Of a stretch of DNA of 64,000 nucleotides, positions 26,197-36,400 are shown one piece after another. The DNA lies in assembly GCF_021655115.1 (NCBI RefSeq), contig NZ_PPXY01000019.1, positions 1 to 64,000 of the forward strand, in the 5' to 3' direction. The notes below the pieces were generated by a model. It saw nothing but the letters and a program-made list of their open reading frames with translations, searched no databases and was not told the origin of the DNA. Source of the DNA: Clostridium sp. Cult3. Its GTDB lineage: Bacteria > Bacillota > Clostridia > Tissierellales > Tepidimicrobiaceae. The position numbers were made by a program, and so were the translations under genes. Positions within the stretch are counted from its first letter, which is position 1; every line of letters starts with the position of its first letter.

Positions 26197-27183
26197 CTAC
26201 TCTACATATCCCCTTAATCCTCGAACTGAAACCTCACCAGAAAATATACTCTCCCTTTTGCCACCTTCATATTCTACTATTAATTGTCCTTCCTCGTCTA
26301 TATCTAAAGCCTTACCTATCGTCTCAGTATCTCCCCTTATTATTCGTACTTCCTTTCCTATTATTATGGAATTTTCTCTAGATATATGGATGGATTTAGA
26401 AATATCTCCTTCTAGTTTAAATGGAAGATAAAGATCCTCAAAATGATTTAATACCATAGCTAATAGTCTTTTCCTATCTATATCTATACCAGTAATCTCC
26501 TTTAATGATGTGGCTTTACTGGCTAATACTTGACTTAAGTCTTCTTCTCCTAAGTTAACGTTAATACCTATACCCATGATTACATAATTTATTATATTTA
26601 GCTCACAACTCATCTCTGTAAGGATACCACAGACCTTTTTACCATGGATTATTATATCATTAGGCCATTTTATATGAGACTTTAAACCTATTTGTTTTAA
26701 TCCTTGATTTACTGCCGCTGCTCCTATCAATGTTAATTTAGCTACTTCTGAAGGGGGCATCTGAGGTTTTAGTATTATGCTCATCCATATACCTTTCCCC
26801 TTAGGTGAAACCCAATCCCTTCCTAATCGTCCTTTCCCCCTGGTCTGTTCTTCTGCTATTATGACAGTCCCCTCTCCTTCTTCCATAGCTATTTCCTTTG
26901 CCTTTATATTAGTAGACCCTATACTACCAAAATAATGAATATTCCTGCCTATAAAATCCGTAGTTAAATACTCCTCTATTTCTTCTAAGGTGAGTACATC
27001 TGGACAGGACAATAGCTTATAGCCATTTTTAGGCATGGATTCAATCTTGTATCCTTCTTCTCTTAATGTATTAATATGCTTCCATACTGCAGTGCGGCTT
27101 ATACCCAGTTCATCACTAATCTTTTCCCCTGAGATAAAGTCATCCTTGCTTTTCTTTAACATCAATAATGTCTTTCTTTTCAT
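26197..27183 (-). CDS. birA: Bifunctional biotin ligase / biotin operon repressor BirA
   Basis: 328 residues. An N-terminal winged helix (about 1-60, with DELGISRTAVWKHINTL) binds DNA. The central ligase domain has the biotinyl-AMP loop GKGRLGRDWVSPKGKG and the lysine-bearing IKWPNDIIIHGKKVCGI. The C-terminal SH3-like domain starts near IGKEVRI. It attaches biotin to carboxylase or decarboxylase subunits and represses biotin genes. Its predicted targets, two BirA boxes, are present before bioY 2.5 kb away; none was seen before birA itself. Confidence 0.95.
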   Translation of the reverse strand: MKRKTLLMLKKSKDDFISGEKISDELGISRTAVWKHINTLREEGYKIESMPKNGYKLLSCPDVLTLEEIEEYLTTDFIGRNIHYFGSIGSTNIKAKEIAMEEGEGTVIIAEEQTRGKGRLGRDWVSPKGKGIWMSIILKPQMPPSEVAKLTLIGAAAVNQGLKQIGLKSHIKWPNDIIIHGKKVCGILTEMSCELNIINYVIMGIGINVNLGEEDLSQVLASKATSLKEITGIDIDRKRLLAMVLNHFEDLYLPFKLEGDISKSIHISRENSIIIGKEVRIIRGDTETIGKALDIDEEGQLIVEYEGGKRESIFSGEVSVRGLRGYVE

Positions 27184-27243
27184 ATATGATCACATCCTCA
27201 AATAATAGACTATATTCATTATCAATATAATCATAACATAACG

Positions 27244-27275
27244 AAACCCAACAATAATATATTTTCGTTGGGTTT
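27244..27275 (-). terminator. Hairpin between fni and birA
   Basis: AAACCCAAC (27244-27252) and GTTGGGTTT (27267-27275) form a 9-bp stem 14 nt beyond the fni stop. The downstream minus-strand sequence is AT-rich but not a clean U-run. Confidence 0.5.
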
Positions 27276-27288
27276 GAAAAAGATTATA

Positions 27289-28326
27289 TTAAATTTTATC
27301 TTCCAGTAAATCCCTTAGATCTCCCTTTACCTTATAGGGAACTCTCTTTAATTCTTCAATATTTTTGCTCCCTGTTAACAACATCAATGCTTTAAGTTTA
27401 TAGGTCAAATCTTTCATATACCTATTAGCCCTTTCATATCCACCTTCCATTAATTCTTTCAATATTTGTCCGCTTATACCTACCATATCAGCGCCTAAGA
27501 TTATAGATTTAAGTATATCTAGACTGGTCCTTATACCACCACTAGCTATCAACACTAATTCCTCTGATATACCCCTGCATTGGATTAGGCTAAGGGCCGT
27601 TGGAATTCCCCAAGAATATATATCACTAAAATCTATTTGGTCATTTCTTCTATCCTCTATTTCTATAAAATTGGTACCTCCTACGCCTGATACATCTATA
27701 TATTTTACTCCTGCATCATATAGGCTTTGAGCTATATTTTTTGATATGCCAAAGCCTACTTCCTTTACTATAACTGGTTTTTCTATACTGGATACAATAT
27801 CTTGTATATTGTTTAAAATCCCCTTAAAATCCCTATCTCCTTCTTTCATAACCAACTCTTGAGCTGGGTTTAAATGGAGTTGGATACCATCGGCTTCTAA
27901 TAAATCTAGGGAGAACTTTACATCTTCTATGGAGGCATGAGCATTTAAATTAGCTATTACTACCTCCTCTTGTCCCATTATCTCCCTTACTATCTTAAAG
28001 GATTCATGACTTTCTTTATCCCTTAAAGCTATGGTTTGGGAACCTACTGCCATAGGAATATTGTATTCCTTAGCTATTTTTGACAAATCTCTATTTATTT
28101 CCCGGGAAAATTCTGTTCCCCCAGTAATAGCGTTTATCATTATGGGATAATTTACATTGTTCCCCAAAAATTTAATCCTTGTATCAATTTCTGATAGATT
28201 TAACTCTGGGAGAGCATTGTGCTCGACAAATACATCATCAAATAATGTATAATTGATATATCCAGATTTTAAATAATGATCTATATGCTCTTTTTTTCTA
28301 TCCTTTCTCAAAATATCTTTTTTCAT
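27289..28326 (-). CDS. fni: Type 2 isopentenyl-diphosphate delta-isomerase
   Basis: 345-residue FMN enzyme that interconverts isopentenyl and dimethylallyl diphosphate. The RKKEHIDHYL start, the NAITGGTE loop, the VGSQ strand, IVKEVGFG and the phosphate-binding SGGIRT match the family along its full length. It follows the LCP gene by 11 nt, so it is co-transcribed with a cell-wall gene; the link may be supply of the undecaprenyl carrier used by LCP enzymes. Confidence 0.93.
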   Translation of the reverse strand: MKKDILRKDRKKEHIDHYLKSGYINYTLFDDVFVEHNALPELNLSEIDTRIKFLGNNVNYPIMINAITGGTEFSREINRDLSKIAKEYNIPMAVGSQTIALRDKESHESFKIVREIMGQEEVVIANLNAHASIEDVKFSLDLLEADGIQLHLNPAQELVMKEGDRDFKGILNNIQDIVSSIEKPVIVKEVGFGISKNIAQSLYDAGVKYIDVSGVGGTNFIEIEDRRNDQIDFSDIYSWGIPTALSLIQCRGISEELVLIASGGIRTSLDILKSIILGADMVGISGQILKELMEGGYERANRYMKDLTYKLKALMLLTGSKNIEELKRVPYKVKGDLRDLLEDKI

Positions 28327-28337
28327 AAAAACCTCTC

Positions 28338-29285
28338 TTATTCACTTAACAAATATTCTCCAAACAGTTCTTTTACTAAAATTCTCATTTCAGCCTCATC
28401 ATATAGGAAATAGGATGTAGGGCCTATATACTCACCTTCACCAGGTAGGGTAGCAACTTTCATATTTTCCAGGTCTATTTTTCTTGCTGACATAGCCCCT
28501 TTCATCACCGCTTCAAAGGGTACATTGGTGTCTACGTAATCATAATAGGTCTTGACCATCTTAGGTAGAGCCAATAGGTTTTTAGGTTTTAATACCTGTT
28601 TAATAAACTCTTTCATAAATATCTGCTGAGCTTTAACTCGCCCCAAATCGCCTTCCTTGTAGGATCTAAATCTTAAATACATTAAGGACTCGTCCCCATT
28701 TAATGTTTTTAAGCCTGGATCTAAATGAATATATGGATCAGGGTGACGCATTTTTACAGGTACATCTATTTCCACTCCACCAATAGCATCTACTATACTC
28801 TTCACTGCCAAATAATCTACTGTCATATAATATTTTAAATCAATATTCAATAAATCTTTTACCGTTTTTATGGATAGATAGGGCCCTCCGTGAGAATGAG
28901 CATGAGTTATTTTTTCTGGATTTTTTCTTCCCCTTATATTAACCCTTGTATCCCTAGGAATGGATAGTAGAGTAATCTCTCCAGTTTTAAAATTATATTT
29001 ACCTAATATCATAGTATCGGTTCGCATCCCAGTTGGTTTATGACTATTTTCACCTTTTATTTTCTTTTCTTTTACAGCTTTTATGCCGCCTACTCCATCA
29101 TTATCATCTATACCCATAAGTAAAACCAATATCTCATCTTCATCATCAAATGCCTCTTCTATTCCATCTTCTTCTCCAGCGGAAATGGCTGGTTCTTTGT
29201 TAGATAGGTATTTTCCTGCTCCTGCAAACAAAGCAGAAAAACATATTATTGATATAAAAAAGGTAGCCCAAAATTTCTTTTTCAT
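28338..29285 (-). CDS. LytR-CpsA-Psr (LCP) family cell-wall transferase
   Basis: 315-residue membrane-anchored protein: N-terminal helix in the first 25 residues, then an extracellular LCP domain with LLMGIDD, the RTDTMIL acidic motif, LSIPRDTRV and RFRSYKEGDLGRVKAQQ. These conserved Asp and Arg residues bind polyprenyl pyrophosphate. LCP enzymes attach teichoic acids or capsule to peptidoglycan. The ATG at 29285 has GGAGGT 7 nt upstream; the longer frame begins inside it. Confidence 0.9.
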   Translation of the reverse strand: MKKKFWATFFISIICFSALFAGAGKYLSNKEPAISAGEEDGIEEAFDDEDEILVLLMGIDDNDGVGGIKAVKEKKIKGENSHKPTGMRTDTMILGKYNFKTGEITLLSIPRDTRVNIRGRKNPEKITHAHSHGGPYLSIKTVKDLLNIDLKYYMTVDYLAVKSIVDAIGGVEIDVPVKMRHPDPYIHLDPGLKTLNGDESLMYLRFRSYKEGDLGRVKAQQIFMKEFIKQVLKPKNLLALPKMVKTYYDYVDTNVPFEAVMKGAMSARKIDLENMKVATLPGEGEYIGPTSYFLYDEAEMRILVKELFGEYLLSE

Positions 29286-29361
29286 CTTACTAACCTCCAA
29301 TGTGTACAACCTATAATTTAAATAATACTAGATATGGAGGTGTTTTGCAATGGAAATAAGG

Positions 29362-29970
29362 TTACAATTTAGATACATAAGGGTTTCCTTCTATATAATA
29401 TCTATAGGGAAAATCCTTAGCTTCTTCTGCATAGTCTATTCCTATTCTGGTAGTTTCTATGATATTAAATTGCTTTTCCTGCCCCTTTTGCAAATACAAC
29501 TCATCTCCACATAGGTCTTTTGTATCTAGGGTTTTATCGATATTCAAAGCCATGGATAGCTTTCCTGGCCCATTGGTTAAATTTTTCTTTTGATAATTGC
29601 TCAATTGGTCATAGGGCTTCCCAAATCGATTATTAGACATTTCATCTATCCCTACTAAAGGCTCTACAGCTCTTATTAAAACTGCCTCAGGGATCCCCTC
29701 CCTTTCAGCTACTATATTGAAACAATAATACATACCGTATATAAGATAAACATAAGCTCTTCCTGGCTGCCCATACATGGTCTCCACTCTTTTGGTCCTT
29801 TTCCCTCCATAGGAATGGGCGGCCTTATCCTTAATCCCTAAATAGGCTTCTGTTTCTACAATTTTCCCTTTTAATAATTTTCCATCTACATTATGTACTA
29901 AAACCTTTCCTAAAAGCTCTTTTGCCACTGTCAATGTATCCCTACTATAAAAATTTCTATCTAATTTCAT
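29362..29970 (-). CDS. Alkyladenine (3-methyladenine) DNA glycosylase
   Basis: 202-residue AAG/MPG-type glycosylase that removes alkylated purines from DNA. Seen motifs: AKELLGKVLVH, the catalytic-glutamate strand IVETEAYLGIKDKAAHSYGGKRT, GRAYVYLIYGMYYCFNIV, and VLIRAVEP with NGPGKLSMAL. Length is normal and the start has AAAGGTGG upstream. Single gene. Confidence 0.93.
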   Translation of the reverse strand: MKLDRNFYSRDTLTVAKELLGKVLVHNVDGKLLKGKIVETEAYLGIKDKAAHSYGGKRTKRVETMYGQPGRAYVYLIYGMYYCFNIVAEREGIPEAVLIRAVEPLVGIDEMSNNRFGKPYDQLSNYQKKNLTNGPGKLSMALNIDKTLDTKDLCGDELYLQKGQEKQFNIIETTRIGIDYAEEAKDFPYRYYIEGNPYVSKL

Positions 29971-30030
29971 ATTTATTTTCCACCTTTCATAGATTTTTTG
30001 TCGCTGATATATATTCTACCCTAAAATTAA

Positions 30031-30058
30031 AAAAGGCATATATGTATATATGCCTTTT
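30031..30058 (-). terminator. Terminator of the DJ-1 gene
   Basis: A 13-bp inverted repeat built on AAAAGGCATATAT lies between the DJ-1 stop and the glycosylase start, with a U-rich arm end on either strand. Confidence 0.6.
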
Positions 30059-30093
30059 AAATCCCATCTTCCCTTTTATTTATTATGTTGCTT

Positions 30094-30672
30094 TTAATTT
30101 TTATTACAAATACTATTCTCTACCATATCCAATAGTATATCCCTTCTTAGTTCAGAAGCCTTTTTTTCTCCCACTAGATTTTCTACCAACTCTATTGCAA
30201 AATATACTGCTATGGCTGGTCCCCTAGCTGTTATGATGTTTCCATCCTGTACAACCAAGTCTTCCTTGTATACACTTTCCTTTAAATCATCTTCAAAACC
30301 TGGATAAGAAGTAACCTTTTTATCCTTTAGTATGCCTACTCTTTGAAATACTATAGGCCCAGCACATATTGCAGCTAGAATTTTTCCCTCTTGATTGAAT
30401 TCCTTCACTAGCTTTATAACCCTATCATCATCTCTTAAGTTGGTAGCTCCTGGCATGCCTCCTGGAATAACTAGTCCATCATAGTTTTTAATGCTATCTA
30501 TTTCGTCTATTCTTTTATCTGCTTCTACAGTTATCCTGTGAGCCCCTTGTACATTTTTCTCTTCTATAGAGCAGGTATCTACTATTATGTCCATTCTCCT
30601 CAAATAGTCCACTGTGGTAAGGGCCTCTACCTCTTCAAACCCTTCTGCTAACAACAATAGAACTTTTTTCAT
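30094..30672 (-). CDS. DJ-1/PfpI family protein
   Basis: 192-residue class I glutamine amidotransferase-like protein of the DJ-1 subgroup. The nucleophile elbow AAICAGPIVF carries the reactive cysteine, and E15 of LAEGFEEVEA is the acidic partner. Family members act as glyoxalase III, deglycase or oxidative-stress proteins; the exact reaction is debated. GGAGGGG precedes the ATG. Single gene between two terminators. Confidence 0.88.
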   Translation of the reverse strand: MKKVLLLLAEGFEEVEALTTVDYLRRMDIIVDTCSIEEKNVQGAHRITVEADKRIDEIDSIKNYDGLVIPGGMPGATNLRDDDRVIKLVKEFNQEGKILAAICAGPIVFQRVGILKDKKVTSYPGFEDDLKESVYKEDLVVQDGNIITARGPAIAVYFAIELVENLVGEKKASELRRDILLDMVENSICNKN

Positions 30673-30742
30673 TCTACCCCTCCTAAAAAATATTCATCTA
30701 TATTATATCAATAATATAGAAATTTACCAAAAATAAAAAGAT

Positions 30743-30782
30743 GGCATAGTTCCATTTGAATTGAAGGGGTTAGAACTATGCC
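30743..30782 (-). terminator. Terminator of the lipoprotein gene
   Basis: GGCATAGTTC (30743-30752) pairs with GAACTATGCC (30773-30782), followed on the minus strand by a CTTTTTATTTTT-type tract. Confidence 0.7.
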
Positions 30783-30792
30783 AATGGTGGGC

Positions 30793-31797
30793 TTATTTGT
30801 GTTCTTCTAATGTGGCTATGGCCTCATTATGAAGTGTTGTTATTTGAGAAAACACATTTTCATCTATTACAAATTGGTTCTCCTCTATAATATCTATATA
30901 TTTACTAACTATATTGGATGTTACAGTATCTTTAGATTTAGCTAATTTTTTATAGCTAGATAAGACTTCGTCTTTTATCATATTCGTGTCATAATCATAT
31001 ATTGGAGTATTGTCTGATCCTTCTAGATAGAATCTTAAATATAATCCATAAAGTCTTAGTAATTCCTCATATTTTATACCTTCCGGATATTTTATAATAT
31101 GCTTTTCTACTGTTATTAGCCTTTCACCTAATTCATCGAAGGATATCATGAATGCTGCATCAATTATTGTAGGAAGGTTTGAGTCCATAGCTTTAATATG
31201 GATATAATCCTTCATCTCATTTGAAACATATTTATCATAGACTTTTAATGCTTCATAGTCTATTATTGGATAAAAGGCTCCTTCCATATTGATTAATTTA
31301 TATTTTCCTTGGATTATCTTATCTAACAGCTCTTTTAGATTTCCATTTTTTATTTCTTCTACCTTGCTCTGATCGAAGAATAAATATTTACCTATTTCCT
31401 CTTCTTTTTCAGGCTTTAGCTGATAAATACCAGATAAACTTAGTAACTCCGCTTGATAATCTTCCATAAATAGTTGGTCTGTATATTTTTCTATATATTG
31501 TTCCTGAACTGCTTCTAATTTTTCAATCATCTCTACTCTTTCTTCTGGTGAAACCTTTTCAATGTTTTCATCTATATATTTTATCAAGTTCATAGGTTCA
31601 TTGTTGTTTTCAACCATATTTCTAAAATCCTTCATTATACTGTCATTTTTACTTTCTACTACATTTGCTGCTTCCTCTTCTACTTTATCAGCTACTTTAT
31701 CCTTGTCTGTTTCTATCTTTTTAGAACTGCAGCCAGAAAGGGTCAAAAGTAATACGGCAATTACAATTATTGAAAAAATCTTAGTTTTTTTTCTCAT
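30793..31797 (-). CDS. Lipoprotein of unknown function
   Basis: 334-residue secreted lipoprotein. Signal sequence 1-22 with lipobox LSGC, lipidated at C23. The mature part is acidic and mostly alpha-helical; no enzymatic motif or known domain was recognised. GAGGT precedes the ATG. It is a single gene with its own terminator, between DJ-1 and an aldehyde dehydrogenase on the other strand. No function is proposed. Confidence 0.75.
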   Translation of the reverse strand: MRKKTKIFSIIVIAVLLLTLSGCSSKKIETDKDKVADKVEEEAANVVESKNDSIMKDFRNMVENNNEPMNLIKYIDENIEKVSPEERVEMIEKLEAVQEQYIEKYTDQLFMEDYQAELLSLSGIYQLKPEKEEEIGKYLFFDQSKVEEIKNGNLKELLDKIIQGKYKLINMEGAFYPIIDYEALKVYDKYVSNEMKDYIHIKAMDSNLPTIIDAAFMISFDELGERLITVEKHIIKYPEGIKYEELLRLYGLYLRFYLEGSDNTPIYDYDTNMIKDEVLSSYKKLAKSKDTVTSNIVSKYIDIIEENQFVIDENVFSQITTLHNEAIATLEEHK

Positions 31798-31932
31798 ATC
31801 CTTACCTCTTTCATTATTTTTATCTCCTACTATTATATCTTAAATATATGGTTTTCGACAATGTTTGGATATTAAACTGCTATTTTTTATTACTTTGTAT
31901 ACCTAATATACCAATTTATCGGTTAAAAGTCG

Positions 31933-31962
31933 TTACAAATGAGTTACAAAAAATGTTATAAT
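31933..31962 (+). promoter_or_regulatory. Promoter of the aldehyde dehydrogenase gene
   Basis: TTACAA at 31933-31938, an 18-nt spacer, then TATAAT at 31957-31962, located 32 nt before the ATG. Confidence 0.55.
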
Positions 31963-31993
31963 CTATATACAGCACGGATAAGGAGGTGTTCAT

Positions 31994-33373
31994 ATGGTTA
32001 ATAAAGAATATATAGACCTAATAGTGGATAAACAAAGGACTTTTTTTAACCTTAACTCTACTAAGGATGTGTCCTTTAGAGTTGAGCAACTTAATAAGCT
32101 AAAAGACGTTATTTTAGAGTATGAAAATATGATAATGGATAGCCTGTACAAGGATTTGGGCAAATCACAATTTGAAAGCTATTCTACTGAGGTAGGTATA
32201 GTATTAAGCGAAATATCCTATGCCTTAGACAATATTGGGAATTGGACTAAAGTAAAAAAAGTAAAAACTCCTATAACAAATTTTAAATCTAAATCCTATA
32301 TATATCCAGAGCCCTATGGCAATGTGTTTATTATTTCTCCTTGGAATTATCCCTTCCAACTTACTATGGCTCCTTTAATCGGGGCAATAGCAGCGGGAAA
32401 TACTGTCCTTATTAAACCTTCTAGTTCCTCCATTCATACTAGCAAAGTAATGGAAAAGATGATCAACGAAAATTTTCCAGAAGAATTGATTCACCTAGTC
32501 AATGTAGATTCAAACTCTGCTAATTATATATTGAATAAAAAATTTGATTATATATTTTATACAGGTAGTGTCTCCATAGGGAAGTTGATCATGAAAAAAG
32601 CAGCAGAACATCTAACCCCTGTAACATTAGAACTGGGAGGAAAAAGCCCTTGTATAGTTGATAAGGAAGGGGATATAGACATATTTGCCAAAAGGATCGT
32701 ATGGGGAAAATTATTAAACGCTGGTCAAACCTGTGTAGCTCCTGATTATGTATATGTCCATAGGGATATAAAGAGTGAATTCATTGAAAAACTTATATAC
32801 CATATTGAAGAATTCTATGGGAATGATATAAAAAATAATGATGAATATGCAAGGATCATCAATGAAAGACATTTTAATAGACTAAGCTCCTTAATGGATA
32901 ATGATAAGGTAGTCTATGGAGGATATTCAGATATAGATGATCTCTATATATCCCCTACTATCATGAATAATATTACCTGGGATGATCCAATCATGGAAGA
33001 TGAAATATTTGGCCCTATTCTTCCCATATTAGAGTATGAATCAATAGTTGAAGTTATAGAGAATATAAAAATGAGACCTCGTCCCTTAGCCCTGTATGTT
33101 TTTTCTACCAATTCTAAAGTAGTAGACAAGATAATAAATAGCTTATCCTTTGGTGGTGGTTGTGTTAACGATACTATAATGCATTTGACCAACCCTCATA
33201 TGCCCTTTGGTGGTGTAGGAAATAGCGGTATAGGTGCATATCATGGTAAGTATAGCTTTGATACCTTTACCCATTATAAAAGTATATCTAATAAAAGTCT
33301 TAGTCCAGATATAGACACTAGATACCCACCTTATAAAGGTAAGTTGAAATGGGTTAGAAAGTTATTGAAATAA
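31994..33373 (+). CDS. Aldehyde dehydrogenase, class 3 type
   Basis: 459-residue NAD(P)-dependent aldehyde dehydrogenase that oxidises aldehydes to acids. The substrate tunnel and cofactor motifs ISPWNYPFQL, IKPSSSS and YTGSVSIGK are present. The general base glutamate lies in TLELGGKSPC, and the catalytic cysteine in NAGQTCVAPDY. The short length and the C-terminal MPFGGVGNSGIGAYHG resemble class 3 (fatty-aldehyde) enzymes. A hydrophobic tail anchor is not evident. AAGGAGG precedes the ATG. Confidence 0.9.
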   Translation: MVNKEYIDLIVDKQRTFFNLNSTKDVSFRVEQLNKLKDVILEYENMIMDSLYKDLGKSQFESYSTEVGIVLSEISYALDNIGNWTKVKKVKTPITNFKSKSYIYPEPYGNVFIISPWNYPFQLTMAPLIGAIAAGNTVLIKPSSSSIHTSKVMEKMINENFPEELIHLVNVDSNSANYILNKKFDYIFYTGSVSIGKLIMKKAAEHLTPVTLELGGKSPCIVDKEGDIDIFAKRIVWGKLLNAGQTCVAPDYVYVHRDIKSEFIEKLIYHIEEFYGNDIKNNDEYARIINERHFNRLSSLMDNDKVVYGGYSDIDDLYISPTIMNNITWDDPIMEDEIFGPILPILEYESIVEVIENIKMRPRPLALYVFSTNSKVVDKIINSLSFGGGCVNDTIMHLTNPHMPFGGVGNSGIGAYHGKYSFDTFTHYKSISNKSLSPDIDTRYPPYKGKLKWVRKLLK

Positions 33374-33374
33374 A

Positions 33375-33422
33375 ATTTATCACCCTAGGGTAGGCATATC
33401 ACAATACCCTAGGGTGATAAAT
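33375..33422. terminator. Strong bidirectional terminator
   Basis: An 18-bp perfect inverted repeat (33375-33392 with 33405-33422), centred on CACCCTAGGG, with a 12-nt loop. It separates the aldehyde dehydrogenase from the convergent activase gene. Confidence 0.8.
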
Positions 33423-33427
33423 TTATT

Positions 33428-36400
33428 CTATCTTTTACCATTATATGCTTTCTGTAAAGTTCTTTTCTTGTGTTGCTTCTCTTGCCTATTTTTTACATTG
33501 TCGTGGGCAGTAGAAAGCATTAATTTTATCCTATTCAATTGATTTACTTCGCTAGCCCCTGGGTCATAGTCAATGGCTACTATATTTGCCTGTGGATATT
33601 CATCTCTAACGGCCTTTATAACCCCTTTCCCAGTTATATGATTTGGTAAGCAACCAAATGGCTGCACACATACAATATTTTCTGCTCCATTGTGGATTAA
33701 CTCCAGCATTTCAGCTGTAAGGAGCCAACCCTCTCCATATTGATTACCTATAGATACTAATTTCTCCGCTTCTTCTACCAACTCATATACAGTCATAGGC
33801 TCGTGAAATCTTTTGCTCTTTCCTAGAGCCTTCCTCATAGGTTTCCTATAGTGCTCCATATACTTAATGGCTATATCGCCACCAATCTTAGGTAAAAATC
33901 CCTTAGATAGATATTTATATTTGTAGGTAGCATTGTAACAACAGTACATTAAAAAATCAGTTAAATCTGAGACAACTGCTTCTGCTCCTTCCTTTTCCAG
34001 TATACCTACTATATTGTTATTAGCCATAGGGTGATACTTTACCAATATTTCTCCAACTATTCCTACCCTAGGTTTTACTAGATCCTCATCTATCTCCAAT
34101 TCATCAAAGTCCTTAACCATCTGGTATATATTATCTTCGTACTCTTTCTTATCCCCTACCCTAACCGCTGTAGAGCATTTTTCCAACCAATGTTCTGCTA
34201 ATAAATTTGCCGAACCCTTTATCTTTTCATAAGGTCTTACTCGGTATAACAGCCTCATAATAAGGTCTCCATACATTACTGCCATTACACCTTTTCTGGC
34301 CATATCCATAGAGTAAGTAAAGCCTGGGTTGGTCTCTATGCCCTGGGCCGATACGGCTATAACTGGTACATTTCCAAAGCCAGCATCTTTTAGAGCCTTC
34401 CTAATAAATCCAATATAATTAGAAGCCCTACATACTCCGCCTGTTTGACTCATCAGAACTGATACATTATTCAAATCATACTTGCCTGTTTTTAGTGCTG
34501 CTATATATTGACCTACAGTTATTATGGAAGGATAGCAAGCATCGTTGTTTACATATTTTAATCCTTCATCGATGGCTTTGGGATCATAAGAAGGCAAAAA
34601 TTCCAAATGGTAACCACAGGTATTTAAAGCTTCTTCCAATAACTTAAAATGGATTGGTGCCATTTGAGGTACTAATATGGTATGCTTCTCCCTCATTTCC
34701 TTCGTAAATACTATTCGTTCTTCTGGCTCTTGTTTCTTCTCCAGTTTGAATCCTCTCTTTTGCCTTTCCTTTAAAGCTGCATTTAAGGATCTTACTCTGA
34801 TCTTTGCAGCACCTAAATTGCTTACTTCGTCTATCTTCAATACGGTATATATCTTTTCATAAGCGTGAAGTATTTCTTCTACCTGATCCGTTGTAACTGC
34901 ATCTAGCCCACAGCCAAAGGAGTTTAATTGTATTAGCTCTAGATTCTCCTGGGTGGCTACAAAAGAAGCTGCCCTATATAATCTAGAGTGATATACCCAT
35001 TGATCTAAAACCCTTAAAGGTCTATCGGGTTTGGCTAGATGGGCTACTGAATCCTCCGTTAAGACCGCCATACCTAAGGAAGTGATCAATGCTGGTATGC
35101 CATGATTTATTTCTGGATCTATATGATAAGGTCTTCCAGCTAGCACTATCCCTCTAATTCCTTCTTCTTCCATATATCTTAATGTTTCTTCTCCCTTTCT
35201 TTCCATATCCCTTTTATAAGCCATTAGCTCATCCCAAGCCTTGTCTACAGCTTTTTTTATTTCCCTATTGGAAACTGATAAGGGCTTTAATTCATCTCTA
35301 AGTCTCTTCTTCAATCCTTCCTTATCATCAAAGGTTAAAAAAGGATTTAAAAACATTACATCATCATCTTTTAATTCCTCTACATTATGTTTTATTACCT
35401 CTGAATAGCCTATTACCACAGGACAATTAACATGGTTATCCGTTTCCTCGTCTTCTCTATGTTCATAGAAGATTGAAGGATAAAATATGAATTTAATATC
35501 CTTTTCTAGCAATTCCATAATATGCCCATGGGAAATTTTAGCTGGATAACAAGCTGTTTCGCTAGGTATAGAACTTATCCCCTTTTCATATGTTTCCCTA
35601 TTAGAATGGCTAGACAGCACTACTCTAAATCCTAACTCCGTAAAGAAAGTATGCCAAAATGGATAATTTTCATATATATTTAGAACCCTCGGTATTCCTA
35701 CAGTTCCTCTTTTAGCTTCTTCTTCTGATAATGATTTATAGTCAAAAACTCTCTTGTATTTATAATCAAATAGATTTGGAATATCTTTAGCAGCCTTTTC
35801 TACTCCTGCACCTTTTTCGCATCTATTTCCTGTTATATACTTTTTACCATCGGAAAATATATTTATGGTCAACAAACAATTGTTTCCACATCTGCCACAA
35901 TTGGCTCTCTTCGTCTTGTAGCTAAAAGTGTCTAGCTCGTCTTTTAATAGAATACTGGACTCCATACCCTCCACATATCTTTCCTTGGCAATTAGGGCAG
36001 CTCCTAATGCGCCCATTAATCCAGGAATATCTGGCCTTACTACTCTTCTTCCTGAAACTAGTTCAAAGGATCTCAAAATAGCGTCACCATAAAAGGTTCC
36101 CCCTTGAACAACTATATTTTCTCCCAAGTCTTTTGGGTCCCTTATTTTAATTACTTTTTGAATAGCATTTCGAATTACTGAATAAGAAAGACCAGCAGCT
36201 ATATCTCCAATGCTAGCCCCTTCTTTTTGAGCCTGTTTTACTTTAGAATTCATAAATACTGTACAACGGGAACCTAGATCTACAGGATTCTCAGCTAAAA
36301 GTCCTTCGTTTAGAAAATCCTCTACGGACAAGTTTAAAGAATGGGCGAAGGTTTCTAAGAAAGAACCGCATCCTGAAGAGCAAGCTTCATTTAACAATAT